From Ehretia macrophylla (lineage: Eukaryota; Streptophyta; Magnoliopsida; Boraginales; Ehretiaceae): 64,000 bases of DNA. Below, in pieces: positions 35,749 to 48,737 of this stretch. The stretch lies in NCBI GenBank assembly GCA_037974665.1, contig CM075768.1, forward strand, positions 4,800,501 to 4,864,500, read 5' to 3'. The position numbers were made by a program, and so were the translations under genes. The notes beneath the pieces are model-generated. The model was not told the DNA's origin, ran no database searches, and saw only the letters and a program-made list of their open reading frames with translations. The stretch's first letter is position 1. Every line of letters starts with the position of its first letter.

Positions 35749-36779
35749 CTATCGAGCATGTCTCTTGTTCAACTTGTGTTGACCTTTCAAATGCTTCAAG
35801 GATTCATGATCCGTACGAATTACAATTTCCTTTGGCCACAGGTAGTGCTGCCATGTCTCAAAAGCTCGAACCAAAGCAAACAACTCTTTGTCATAAGTAG
35901 GGTAGTTAAGTGCAGCCCCGCTGAGCTTCATGCTAAAGTACGCAAGTGGTTTTCCCTCCTGCATAAGAATAACACCTACGTCTACACCTGAAGCATCACA
36001 TTCAATTTCAAACATTTTAGAAAAGTCAGGTAGAGCAAGTAAAGGAGCATGAGTAAGCTTGTGTTTAATAAGTTAAAACGTCTTCTCTTGGTTTTCACCC
36101 TATTTGAATGCAACGTTTTTCTTAATGACTTCGGTAAGCAGTGCTGTGATGGTGCTAAAATCTTTCACGAACCTCCTGTAAAAACCAGTAAGTCCTGAAA
36201 ACTTCTAACATCACCTACACTGGAGGGGGTCGGCCAGCCTTGGATGACTTTGATCTTCTCTTCATCAACCTCAATACCTTTAGCACTAACAACAAAACCT
36301 AGGAAAACAAGCTTATCGGTGCAAAACATACATTTTTTAAGGTTAGCATATAACTTCTCCTTTCTAAGCACATCCAAAACCGAATGCAAATGTGAGACAT
36401 GATCCTACAAACTCTTGCTATAAACCAGAATATCATCAAAATAAACGACAACGAATTTACCAATGAAAGCACGCAAAACATGATTCATTAAGTGCATAAA
36501 AATACTAGGTGCATTAGTTAATCCAAATGGCATGACTAACCACTCATACAATTCATATTTAGTTTTGAATGCTGTTTTCCATTCATCTCTTTCTTTCATT
36601 TGTATTTGATGATACCAACTCTTAAGATTAATCATAGAAAACACACAAGAACCATGCAACTCATCTAACATATTATCTAAGCGAGGGATAGGGTGTCTAT
36701 ACTTTGCCGTTATGTTGTTGATGGCTCTGCAATCAACACACATCCTCCAAGACCCATATTTCTTAGGCACTAAAATCAC
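35749..36779 (-). pseudogene. CRM-like RT and RNase H
   Basis: RT lies at about 36165-36779, with [19 protein letters not shown], a [12 protein letters not shown] segment and an intact YFDDILVYS active site. RNase H lies at 35749-36015, with [16 protein letters not shown] and a [11 protein letters not shown] block. Frameshifts separate the pieces. Confidence 0.85.
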
Positions 36780-37549
36780 CCTTTCTCCATCAATTCTTCA
36801 ACTTGCCTTTGAAGCTCCTTTATCTCCTCGGGGTTGCTCCTATATGCTGGTCGGTTTGGAATTAACGCTCCAGGTATGAAATAAATTTGAAGTTCAATCC
36901 CTCGGATAGATGGTAGACCATGTGGTATCTCATTGGAAAACACATCCTCGAACTCCTGCAAGAGATAAACAACAACACCGGGCAATGCAGAGACAAGTTG
37001 GTTAGTGTTTAAAAGATCCTCCTTGTATATAAGTACAATCATCGGTCGTTTTGAGATCAAAGCTTGCTTAAACTCTCTTGCTTTTGCATAGAAAATCCTT
37101 TGTTTTCTCTCTATTTTTACCTCATTGGCCGAACTCTTCTCTCCCCTTACTTCCACCCTAGATTCGGCCTTACTCATTTTTTTCACTCTCATTCTTTTGT
37201 TCTCTCAAGTTCTTTTGATCTCTTGGTTTCTTTTGTTCACTTAATTTTTGCAACCTCACTTGATCCTCATAGACTTGTTTTGGTGTCATCGAAACTAGAG
37301 TGATTGTCTGTTGACTAAAGTCAAATGAGTACTTGTTGGTGAAGCCATCATGCTGCACACGTTAGTCAAATTGCCACGGTTTTCCTAAGAGGAGATGTCC
37401 AGTATGCATGGGTACCATATCGTAGAATACTTCGTCTTCATATTTTCCAATTCAAAACGGTACAACAACCTGTTTTGTAACCCTTACTTCACCACAATTA
37501 TTCAACCATTGCAACTTGTATGGATAAGGGTGCCTAATTGTTGTGAGCC

Positions 37550-38345
37550 CTAGCTTTCAACCATGGAAGTACTAGCAACATTAGTGCAACTACCTCCATC
37601 AATAATAATATTACATACCTTGTCTTTCACATGGCAACGCGTGTGAAAGATGTTCTTACGCTGTACTACCTCTTCCTCTTCTTTAGCTTGCAAGTTTAAG
37701 GCTCGTCGAGCCACTAGTCCAAGCAACTCTCCATAATCTGCCCCAAACTCCTCTTCTCCCTCTGTTGTGTCCTCCAGTATGGGCATGTCATCAGAATGCG
37801 TTTCATCTTTGGATTCAATCTTACCACTTTCCTGGATTACCATTGCTCGCTTGTTTGGACATTGGCTTACTATGTGTCCCCGTCCCTGACATTTATAATA
37901 TTTAATCTCACTAGATCGAGTCGTAGTAGAATCTGTTTTACCTTGAGAGGTCATGGTAGTGGTAGATGGTTTAGGCTTGGGCTTGACCTTGGAAGTGGAT
38001 GAATTGTTTTCTTTCTTTGGGTCGCTCGTCCTCCAAGGTGTTGCACTCGAGTATTGTGGGGCTTGTCTTGGTCGTGTACCACCGCTCTTTAGTTGCTTCA
38101 CCACTTTGATTGCCATATGCACCAAATCCTTTAATTCTACAGAATGATACAACTCGATCGTGTTACCAATCTCTCAGTTTAACCCATTAAAAAACCTGGC
38201 CATTGTTGCCCCATAATCTTCCTCCACATTGTCTCTAATCATAGCCATCTCCATCTCTTTATAGTACTGATCAACACTTTTATTACCTTGGTGGAGACCT
38301 TGCTGCTTGAGGTATAGATCATGGTAGTAGTGACTTGGTACAAAT
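37550..38345 (-). pseudogene. CRM-like gag C-terminus and protease
   Basis: The gag segment FVPSHYYHDLYLKQQGLHQG begins at the insertion junction near 38343. It is followed by a stop, a zinc knuckle reading YYKCQGRGHIVSQC (first cysteine replaced by tyrosine) and an IIIDGGSCTNVAS protease motif. The upstream half of gag lies 10 kb away at 48738-49329. Confidence 0.82.
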
Positions 38346-39853
38346 TGTGATGACCCAGACCTAGCATGTAGCACATCATACCTAATTGCATAATAAAAAT
38401 TTGTGCCAATTTAACTATTATGTGTGTATATGTATTTATTTTAGCATTTGGATTTATATAGTAGGTTCATTTTTCTTCTACTTTTCTTATTTTCTTTAAA
38501 AGATCACTAACATTTATTAAATTCAAATAAAAATAATTTAACCTATTATTTTAGCATTTTGATTAGGGGGTTGGTTTCTTACATCTAGTAGATGAATTTT
38601 CATCATTTTAAAACGAGCCCTGAACTCGGGGTAAAAATTAAAGTATTTTATTTTATGAATTTCGTATTTTTTTCTTAGTATACACTTATTTTTGGGCATG
38701 CGTTCATAATTTTTATTTGCATAGCACGTTGGGAAGGCGGGTAGAAAAATTGAGTCGTGTCTCGCATGAATAGTAGAACTAGACTACACTTTTGGGCTTC
38801 CTTTAATTTAACTTAACTTTGGGCCATTTTAGTTGAACTTCTTGCAATTTATTTTAACTAAACGAAGGCCCAATCTATCCTAGACTATAATATATACATA
38901 CATATGCTTAACATACACATACACATAACAAAAACAAAAAAAAAGAAGCAAAAAAGAGCTCTTTGGCCGAGAGCTTCATAGAAGAAGAAAAGAGAAAAAA
39001 TTTCTTCAACTTTGCTCTTGTGTGATCTTCCAAGGGTTCTTGAGGTGTTTTCAAGCAATTGCAAGCCTAAACCTAGCATTTCCAAGCATAGTTTGATGAG
39101 GGATATGCATATTTTCATATATTTCAAAGTTATATCTTGTTTTGGATTTATTAGATTTGATGTAATATGCCTATATAATGCTTGATTCTTGTATAAAATA
39201 GTGTTTACATGTTATATAGACTTGTTTTGTGTTGTTGTTTAGCTTAGTTTGTGATTTATTGCAAAGGGTCAATTGGAGAAGATAATGCATAGTGAAATTT
39301 TAGGGCTTTTGTTAATTCTTGATTGTAGGCTTAATTAGATGTCGTCTAATGATTCCTTAGGTGTTAATGAACCTAGGATAAAGTCTAAAATGGATAGAAC
39401 ATGATTAATCTTGCTTAAATTGGATTAAATGCTAAAGGGGTTAATTGTAGTTTGGTTGCTCGGGTGTGTTTGAATGCTATGGTTGGTGTTTATTATGTAA
39501 GTTAGTGCCTAAAATGCTTTTATGGCATTGACTAGGGGAATGGTTTGGGTAGTTGTAGTATAAAGTGTATATGGGGCTTTTGGGGCTTTTGTGGTAATAG
39601 TAGTTAAAAGTGAGTTTTCTTAGCTTATTAAGGGGTCATAAAGTGTCCTTTGAAGATAGAATTGTAGGATTTTCGTTTGCATGGCTTTCGGTTAGTATGA
39701 GCTTGTGATTGGATTAAAGAGGTTGGTTTATAAGAAGTTGAAATAGCTGTTAGTTATTGATCTTTAATTGATTAGTTAAGTGTTTAAAGGTGCTTGTTTA
39801 GAATGTTTATTCATTTGGTGAAGTTTCATGAATTGGGTTGCATAGTTACTTGT

Positions 39854-41051
39854 TGTGTGAATTCTAGCGCAAGTGCCCGTATCACAACAAATAATAAAGT
39901 GATAAGTAAAGATCGTTCCCATGAGGACTGTGATTATTAACTACTGAAATTAATCTAGCTCTTAACTTTATTCGGATAATCACGAATTGAGAATTTGTAA
40001 CTAACAACTAAAGAAATTATAGAACTTATAAAAATAACACTAAAATAATTACGAAATTAACGCAAGATGGTAATTCAATAATTAAAAGACTATAGGGATT
40101 CCGATTTCACCAAGATTAATCCTACTTGAAACTATTGATTTAAATCAATTGACACCTATTCGCTACGTTGCTAGCAATTTCACTAATGTGGTTTTTAATC
40201 TTTCTTAAGCATCAATAACATATTCCGCTAAGCAAGCTACCTACATATCTGTGATAACTATGAACTTAGAGAACTCATTAAGCCCTAGAAATTCATGTGC
40301 TGCACTAGATCTCATAACTATCTCTAGCTTATGACGATTTAATGGTATTTCACACGTAGTCTAATTTAGTTACCACTTCTCAGTCTCAAACCAAATCATG
40401 AATCATGCAATTGTTGATCAGGCAATCACAAGCATTAAACTTAGCATGAAATACTCAACGCATACATGGAATAGTTCATCAATCAATTAAAATCAAAAGC
40501 ATTCAAATATTCATAATTTGGCTACATCGTAGCCCTAGAAAAATAACCTAAAGCATCATAAAGAAATTAAATAAAATTTCAATTGTAACGTAAATCATTA
40601 TAAGAGAGATAGAGAAAACTAGGATTTGGAGAATAATTGGGGCAGAAGTCCATCTCCGAACCGTTCTTCCGTCTTCAACTCGTGAATCCTCTCTTTTTTT
40701 CCCTCTAGAACGTTGCCTCTGCTCACAAAACTAGTCGCCTCCAAAAAGCCCCCTTTGCCAGAAACGTTTGTTGCCTTTTATTTCCTAGGGTTGTCTTCTT
40801 TTCGCTCCATTTTACAAAATTGCCCTTTAATTTCCAGTGACACAGCACAGCTGCGCTATGATTGCGCTACTTCTGATTTTTAGTCAAATGCTTCCGAAGT
40901 TGAATGCAAGCTAGTCCTTTGCCATTTTTCTTCAACTTTGCCTCGAAACTTAGACTTTCTCATAAAAATTGCCTACGTTACAAAACAAACACAAAACCTA
41001 TCAAATTGCTTATAAATTACTCAAGAACTAATAAAAATTAAATGTAAAGGT
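39854..41051 (-). repeat. Athila-type 3' LTR
   Basis: It is 1198 bp and closely matches 45992-47285. The minus-strand end is GAATTCACACA. Confidence 0.8.
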
Positions 41052-43160
41052 ACCCAAACTTAAGCTTTGCTTGTCCTCAAGCAAAAAACACAACTAAGTA
41101 AAGAAACAACTGAAAAACTAAAGACTTAACACAAGACAACTCACGAAAGCAATGCTTGGGGATAGTAAATTTCCACGGCCTCAGTAGCAGCCTTTCACAA
41201 CTGAACCTTAAAAGGTAATTTTCAATCATAAGCATGAGAAATCTCAACTTCACATAAATTTCTTTTTACTTCAAATCCCCCAAGTGAGTGTGTGTACAGC
41301 CTCTATCTCAATCAATTGTACTCGGATGAGTTTATGCAAGCTAAATGAATTGCCAATATGGATCTTTTATTTTCAATTACTTAGGATTTCATAGGCTCAC
41401 TTTTCATGCCACTCTCCCCTAATGTAGGTTAATCATAGCATTAAAGATCAGTAGGACTTCACATTTGGTTGTAATATGTGGCTAGGGTCAAGGTAGGATA
41501 ATGGATATAAAAAATGGTTAAACTACTCGTAAGCACACAATCATTCGAGAATGTTCAATGGAGTACATGCCAACTCTATTTCTTACCCCCAAAAAGTATT
41601 CAACATATCTCTTTTCTTTCTTCTTTCTTTTCATTTCCTCAACATTCATCCATAACATTTATAAAACACATAGAGAATTCACACTCTCCCAAACTTGCAT
41701 TTTGACATTAACTACAAGGAGTGTAGCTCTTCTCCTTTCTTTTCATTCTTTTTATTTTCTGATTTTTTTTTTCAAGCTGTTTTTTTTTTTTCAATATTTC
41801 ATTTTTCTCAAGAACAACACACCATATCACCTAATCATAACACCTCCCATCTTTCAATACAAAACATAGCTCCATATAATCATCTTAGAATAATCACATG
41901 TTACAAGTACGAAGGTCATTATTTGGGAAAATCAAACTTGACAAGTTAAGGAAGCTATTACAGGTTGCACAAGAAAGAAAAGGCTAATTTAGGCTCAAAT
42001 GGGTGGATTAGGGATATTCAATCATTAACGGGTTGGCTAGAAAGGCTCAAACTGTCCAAAGATGGCCTAAATCATTTCTCTAATGCTATGTAACCAAGAA
42101 TTTCGCCTTGAGTGACAATCAAGCAAGTTCTAAAGTCCTATTTCATTTTTCTGTTCACTTAAACTTACATAAACCTTCTCTAAGCAACAACATAACTAGG
42201 CGAGGCTAAGTGCACAGTAGGTGGGGATTTTCCGTAAAATGAAACTATGTTTCAGTCAATTATCCTCACTACTATCATGCCATTTTTATGCTACTCATCA
42301 TCGACCTAATTTCTTATCGTTTCAGCATCACTTTCACAATTTTTTTTTCTTCGATTTTTTTTCTTTTTCATGGACTGATGAAAATAACAAAACACAGAAA
42401 AAAGAAGAACATATAATACTAATACTAGACAGAGCAAGTAAGCAAAATAAAGAACACATAAAAATACCCCCAAACTTGAGGAGTGACATTGTCCTCAATG
42501 GCAATAATAAAAGAGTAGAAAGAGAAGACATCCCTGAAATTCTATGTCAGAAGGTCTCGTTGAATGTCGCGCTCAGAGTCTATAAAGAGACGCTAGGGAT
42601 TAAAGAAAGGTTTTTAGAGAATGAGGGTTGTTGCTACTTGATTATATATAGCGTGAGTTATATGTAGATGGGCTTTGTGGGCTGTTGGTATAAGAGAGAA
42701 GAACGCTGCCTGTTTAAGGTTATTTCTCAACACTGCCCTTTTTTGCTTCTTTTTTTTTCCGTAGATTGAGCAGCGCAAAGGCGCTACATGTAATGCATTG
42801 GTGCTATGTCACTTGACACCACTCAAGCGTAACTTTTCTCTACCTAGCGCAGTAGCGCTACGTAAAATAACTTCATCCACCCGCAATGATGCTGTATCTG
42901 GCACAGTAGCGCTACTTCATTCATGTGCTTAAGCTTCTTCCCCGCTGACTAGTCACGACATTCCCACCAACCTTGCTCTGAACCTTAGAAAATCACAAAA
43001 ACAACAATTAAAAACTAACACAATCTCCGTAAAGAACTACTAATAATTCCTTAAATAGAATAACAATAAACTAAACCAAATGAAGAAGAGAGGTTAAGAA
43101 AGCTCGGGTTGCCTCTCGACAAGCACTTGTTTTAACGTCGACAGCTCGACAGAGCAATTT
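41052..43160 (-). other. Athila-type 3' non-coding region with two polypurine-like tracts
   Basis: One tract (GCTTAAGTTTGGG on the minus strand) abuts the LTR at 41052-41090. A second, AGTTTGGGGG after GAGGACAATG, lies near 42465-42505. No env-like frame is recognisable. Short frames here look like chance. Confidence 0.6.
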
Positions 43161-43161
43161 T

Positions 43162-43743
43162 TCATGACGAGTTAAGGTGGACAACGGTCTTGTGCTTATC
43201 AAACTCATCATCCCAATAAGTCTTCAACTGTTGTCCGTTGACCTTGAACGACCCTTTCTCTGGATGGGTGACTTTGACAACACTATAGGGAAATACTTTA
43301 GTCACAACAAAGGGGCCAGACCATCTTGACTTGCGTTTTCCAAGAATTCGTGGGTTGTAAAGAAGTATTTGTTGCCCAGGAGAGAAATCTTTTCCCGAAA
43401 TGAGTTTATTATGCCAATAGTTTGTCATCTCCTTGTAACTTCTTGCATTCTCATACGCTCCATCACGGTATCCTTCTAGCTTATTCAATTGCAAGAATTC
43501 TTTCTCACCCACTGCTTGCATACCCATGTTTAGTTGTTTAGTCACCCAATATTCTTTATACTCCAATCTCACCGAAACAAAAAAATAATCTTTTAACAAG
43601 CTCTCCTCCAAGGGATCCAATTGACCCCCATGGTTACATACTATAGCTTTTACGGCATTAATGCGAAAACAACAATCACTTGCCTTTGAGTACTTGAAAG
43701 CTTTGAAAACATAAAAGGTTACTTCTTCATCTTGTACCCACAA
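43162..43743 (-). pseudogene. Protease-to-integrase-tail fusion frame (Athila-type)
   Basis: A single open frame of 193 codons. Residues 1 to about 52 (MWVQDEEVTFYVFKAF...) match the linker after Athila protease. From about residue 55 (LEYKEYWVTKQLN, LEGYRDGAYENARSYKE, LLYNPRILGKRKSRWSGPF) it is the integrase C-terminus. RT, RNase H and the integrase catalytic core, normally some 3 kb, are absent at the join near 43587. The frame stays open across it. Confidence 0.75.
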
Positions 43744-44590
43744 ATGTAGCTCACCTTTTTGAATATCTATAAGTGTTCCCCCAATTGCAAGGAAAGGTCT
43801 TCCAAGAATGATAGGAATTTTTTTTGTCTTCCTCTATATTTAGCACTATGAAATCTACAAGAAAGATGAATTTATCGACTTTGACTAGCATATCTTCAAT
43901 GACTCCCTAGGATGCTTTAACGAGCGATCAGCTAACTGTAGTGTTACAGTTATAGGCCTCGCCTCACCCAATCCAAGTTTCCTGAAAATAGATAAAGGCA
44001 TTAAATTAATACTAGCACCCAAATCACACAAAACTCGCTAAAAAATAACATTCCCAATTGTACATGGAATGGTGAAACTCCCTGGATCCTTGAGTTTAGG
44101 TGGCAACTTCTTTGTAGGATAGCACTGCATTCCTCAGTAAGTGCAATTGTCTCGTTATCTCCAAGCTTCCTTTTGTTTGAAATGATGTCCTTCATAAACT
44201 TCACATAACTTGGCATTTGTTCAAGAACATCCGTGAATGAAATATTAATGTGAAGCTTCTTGAAGACTTCAAGAAACTTAGAAAACTGCTTATCAAGCTT
44301 ATTCTTCTTCAATCGTTAAGGAAATGGCATTACCAAAGATGGCTCTTGCAAAGATTGTGGTTGCTTTTCTACTTTCACTTCATCTTTCTCCTCATTCTTC
44401 GCTTCATCTCTCTCATCCTTCTTGTTGGCTCTCACTGGTTCCTCTAACTCTTTACTACTTCTCAAGGTGATTGCTTTACAATGCTCCATGCTATCTTTTC
44501 TGTGATTGACCTCAGAAGTACTAGGTAAACTTCCTTGTTGCCTTTTAGAAAATAAATTCACCATTTGACTAAGTTGTACCTCCAAGTTCC
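43744..44590 (-). pseudogene. Athila-type gag end and protease
   Basis: The pieces include a lysine-rich gag-pol linker (44316-44585), a KFLEVFKKLHINISF segment (44001-44312) and protease-region motifs such as LGLGEARPITVTLQLADRS and IILGRPFLA near 43780-43980. Stops and a frameshift interrupt them. Confidence 0.7.
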
Positions 44591-44852
44591 TTATCTGTGC
44601 TGCCTGATTCTGGAAATTCGTCGTAGTTTTATTTATGAATTAAGTTTGCAAAGGCGCCAACTGAGCCAATGCATTTTCCAAATTTACTTTCTTCTTTGGT
44701 GAGAGGTTATTCTGCTCAGGTTGCAACACATTCTGAGTATTTTTATAGGACAAATTTGGGTGATAACGTAATCTTGGATGATATATGTTAGAATACTGAC
44801 TGTACTACTGCCTATTAAAGTTTCCTACATATTGTGCTTGTTCTGCTACACC

Positions 44853-45731
44853 TTACACAAATGGATTACCAACCTGACATTCTGCACTATAAGGTGGACC
44901 ACAGCAAAACTCACACACCACTGCCGCCTGAATAACATTAGTAGTTACTTGATTATTCTGCATTTGTTTAGCAAGGTTGTCAATTTTTGCTGCCAAAGCA
45001 GTTATGGCGTCAATCTTATGGATCCTAACTGTCTTCTTTGGTGTGACTCTCTCGCTCGACCACTGCAGGTTGTTTAAGACAATATCATCAAGTAACTCAT
45101 AAGCTTCATCCGCTGTCTTATTCATTAAGGCTCCTCCTTCTAACGCATCAATCAAAGTTCTTGTTGCACTTATCAACCCATTGTAAAAATTGTGAACCTG
45201 CATCCACTTGGGTACTCCATGATTAGGACACTTCCTCAATAGCGCCTTGTATATTTCCCATGCTTCACATAGAGTTTCTCCTTCTTGTTGCACGAAGTTA
45301 TTAATTTTAATGCGCAACTTCACTGTCTTGTCAGGTGGAAAGAATCTAGACAAAAATTTGTGCACCAAATCATCCCATGTGGTGATTAAATCCGAAGGCA
45401 ACGAGTTCAACCATTCCTTAGCTTGATCTCTTAAGGAGAAAGGAAACAAGCGAAGACGCAGAGGTTCATCAGTGACTCCATTGTACTTAACAATTCCACA
45501 GACTTCTAGAAAATTCACAATGTGCTGATTAGGATATTCAAAAGGCAGTCCATGGAACAAGATACTTTGAATCAACTGCAGCGTCATTGTCATCAACTCA
45601 AAATCATTTGCCTGAATTGCTGGCTTTCTAATCACATGTTGAATTCTAGTGGGTGGCAAAGCATAATCTCGCAGTGTTCTAGGTAGATTTTCCTGATTAT
45701 TTCCTTCCCGTCCTATCATGATTTCAGCCAT
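44853..45731 (-). CDS. Athila-type Gag, 292-codon open frame
   Basis: ATG at 45731. The sequence shows a classic Athila capsid: LRDYALPPTRIQH, FLEVCGIVKYNGV, LRLRLFPFSLRDQAKEWL, TTWDDLVHKFLSRFFPP and a zinc-finger-like CEFCCGPPYSAEC near the end. It is by far the best preserved frame of the element, which suggests recent or shared mobilisation. It may be truncated at its C-terminus by a stop. Confidence 0.75.
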   Translation of the reverse strand: MAEIMIGREGNNQENLPRTLRDYALPPTRIQHVIRKPAIQANDFELMTMTLQLIQSILFHGLPFEYPNQHIVNFLEVCGIVKYNGVTDEPLRLRLFPFSLRDQAKEWLNSLPSDLITTWDDLVHKFLSRFFPPDKTVKLRIKINNFVQQEGETLCEAWEIYKALLRKCPNHGVPKWMQVHNFYNGLISATRTLIDALEGGALMNKTADEAYELLDDIVLNNLQWSSERVTPKKTVRIHKIDAITALAAKIDNLAKQMQNNQVTTNVIQAAVVCEFCCGPPYSAECQVGNPFV

Positions 45732-45991
45732 ATTCCCTCACAAATTATGGATAGTAGCTCTTTTCTACTTTCTGTTCTTCCGACAAGTCTGTTCAATCTT
45801 AGGATCGAAAGGCAACAAGTTGTTACCTCCTAACTTTCGCATGCACCTACAAAGGATATATTCCCAAAACGCAAACAACACAAAATAAGAAAACAAAAGA
45901 AATAAAAAATAAAATCCAAAGTAAAATTAAAGCTATTTGGTACCGATATTAATAATTGGCACAATCCCCAACAACGGTGCCAAAAACTTCT

Positions 45992-47285
45992 TGTGTGAAT
46001 TCTAACATAAGTGCACGTATCGCAACAAGTAATAAAGTGATAAGTAAATATCGTTCCCACGAGGACTGTGATTATTAACTACCGAAATTAATCTAGCTCT
46101 TAACTTTATTCGGACAATCACGAATTGAGAATTTTCAACTAACGACTAAGGAAATTATAGAACTTATAAAAATAACACTAAAATAATTACGAAATTAACG
46201 CAAGATAGTAATTCAATAATTAAAAGACTTAGGGATTTCGATTTCACCAAGATTAATCCTACTTGAAACTATTGATTTAAATCAATTGATGCCTATTCCC
46301 TACGTTGCCAACAATTTCGCTAATGTGGTTATTAATTTTTCTCAAACATCAATAACATATTCCGCTAAGCAAGCTACCTACATCTCTGTGATAACTGTGA
46401 ACTTAGAGAATGCATTAAGCCCTAGAAATTTATGCGCTGCACTAGATCTCATAACTATCTCTTGCTTATGACGATTTAATGGTATTTCACACGTGGTCTA
46501 ATTTAGTTATCACTTCTCAGTCTCAAACCAAATCACGAATTATGCAATTGTTGATCAGGCAATCACAATTATTAAACTTAGCATAAAATACTCAATGCAT
46601 ACATGGAATAGTTCATCAATCAATTAAAATCATCTCTGTTCGTTCCGTTTGAAGAAAGGAAGGATCCCAAAGAATCGATCTTTCTTTTAGTTGTTGAATC
46701 TCTCTTTGATTGATCAATGTGTGATATTCAAAAAGCATTCAAATATTCATAATCTAGCTACATCGTAGCCCTAGAAAAATAACCTAGAACATCATAAAGA
46801 AATTAAATAAAATCCCAATTGTAACGTAAGTCATGATAAGAGAGATAGAGAAAACTAGGATTTGAAGAATAATTGGGGCAGAAGTCCGTCTCCGGATTGT
46901 TCCTCCATCTTCAACTCGTGAATCCTCTCTTTCATTCCCTTTAGAACGTTGCCTCTGCTCACAAAACCAGCCGCCTCCAAAAAGCCCTTTTTGCCAGAAA
47001 CGTTTGTTGCCTTTTATGTCCTAGGGTTATCTTCTTTTCGCACCATTTTACGAAATTTCCTTTAATTTCTAGCGACACAGTGCAGCTGCGCTATGATTGC
47101 GCTACTTCTGATTTCTAGTCAAATGCTTCCCAAGTTGAATGCAAGCTAATCCTTTGCCATTTTTCTTCAACTTTGCCTCGAAACTTAGACTTTCTCATAG
47201 AAATTGCCAACGTTGCAAAACAAACACAAAACCTTTCAAATTGCACATAAATTACTCAAGAACTAACAAAAATTAAGTGAAAAGG
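45992..47285 (-). repeat. Athila-type 5' LTR with a 99-bp insertion
   Basis: It matches the 3' LTR except for about 99 extra bases at 46633-46731. It adjoins the primer-binding site. Confidence 0.8.
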
Positions 47286-48737
47286 TGCTGAAATAATATA
47301 TCAATAATACACCCAACATTACTTTATTAGAATATGCTTGTACTTTTCTTATATTGTTATCTCGCCTATATTGGTTGTAAACTGTCTTGTATATGTTTAC
47401 CTTGTATGGCTATCGACTTGAATTTCCTTGGAACTATAGATATCATCGAGTGAAACTTATATCTATTGTCATTGTTATCGTGGTTGCGCAACCATTCAGC
47501 ACAGATGTGGTGGTTACCACTAGGCGGCAACGGGCTTGTCAGTGGTTGTTCATCCTTCGTAGCTATTCCCTCTCTCACTAGGGGGCCGTAGGAGAGTTGG
47601 GTCGTAAAATAACGAGGTGTTACATCCGGAGTATGCCCGTTGGTGTAAAAGGTTATGCCGGCTTATCGATATCGAAATTATTATATCTTGTTCGTGGATC
47701 GTGGCTCGTGGTTCGTGGATCATGATTCGTGGTCAACATTGTATCCTTTTATTAAGTAACTTTCGCTTGGGCCCTAAGTCCTTGAAGAGTTACCATTGCT
47801 TGTGTTCTTTTATATGTGTTATTTTATATTGTATATTTGAATTATGCATTGTATTGATAATGTTTTCTCAAGGTTACTTATTGTATTTGTTCTATCGTGG
47901 TTGTTTACCTTCTTTAATGAATAATAGTTAATTGCTTATTATATATTGTCTAGCATAGCTAAATTAGTTTATTGTTGGTTATTGCATTGCACGAAACCGT
48001 TTTCAAAACTCCCCGGATATCTGTTCCCCTCCCTCACTGAGCAACAATGTTTGTTCACTCCCTCTTTCTAAACATTTCAAGTTCAGTGCCTTTAGAGTCT
48101 GAGGAGAAGAAGGCTTGAGAGTCTCCTTGAGTGGATGACTTAGCTTTAGTTGATTGTTTCTATGTAAAATTATGTGTATGTTTTGTATTCTTTTGAGGCC
48201 TGCATGCCTTGTGTATATCTTGGATGTAAGGAATGTATTTAAGTGAAAGCTCACCTAGTGATAGTGGACTGTAATATTTTAGCTATTGTTTTAACTAGTC
48301 GTAGCCTAACTAGAATTTTATAATCTATTTTGCTAAGGAAGTATTGAGACTGCTAAACGAATTATAAATGAATGGGATTAGGTTAAAGATGGTGGAATGA
48401 CTTAATATCCAAGTTAGTTAAATAGAGAATGTTAGAGTGGTATGATAATATGAATTACGACTTTAGTATTTCATTAACTAATGAAAATGCATACATGAAT
48501 GTCTTATTTTGTTATAGTAGAAAGGCTTGGGTGGCCTTAGGGACTTGGTAAATAATGATTAATAGAGGTGGTGGTTGATTGTGAATGTTTGTGTAGTGTT
48601 GTTGTGGCTATTTCTTCTGCGTCCAGGTTTGTGAATAGGCCTAGAAACAAGGGAAACTCTGTTTTTCATCAATTTTTATGACCTTGGGTTTTGGATCGGG
48701 GCTTTGATCTCGTGAGGGATTAGGGTGTTACCCAAAT

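Larger units (their letters stand above)
39854..47285 (-). mobile_element. Athila-type Ty3/gypsy element lacking RT, RNase H and integrase core
   Basis: LTRs are at 39854-41051 and 45992-47285. The primer-binding site near 45965-45985 (minus strand TGGCACCGTTGTTGGGG) fits the tRNA-Asp type common in Athila and Tat elements. A purine tract with the GAGGACAAGCAAAGC motif borders the 3' LTR. Gag is largely intact. Protease sequence leads straight into the integrase C-terminus, so the catalytic core of pol is deleted. No target duplication could be matched. Confidence 0.82.
38346..48732 (-). repeat. Solo gypsy LTR with CAAAT duplication, split by an Athila element
   Basis: The duplication CAAAT is at 38341-38345 and 48733-48737. 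The LTR itself is 38346-39853 plus 47286-48732, about 2.95 kb. On the minus strand it begins GGTAACACCCTAATCCC and ends GGTCATCACA. No internal coding of its own is present, so it is a solo LTR in the CRM-like gag. Short GGTTCGTG-type repeats occur at about 47690-47730. Confidence 0.75.

Noticed and set aside
42221..42667. 148-codon frame in the Athila-type 3' region
   Set aside because: It shows no env-like features or known domain and overlaps a polypurine-like tract. Chance in AT-rich DNA is likely.
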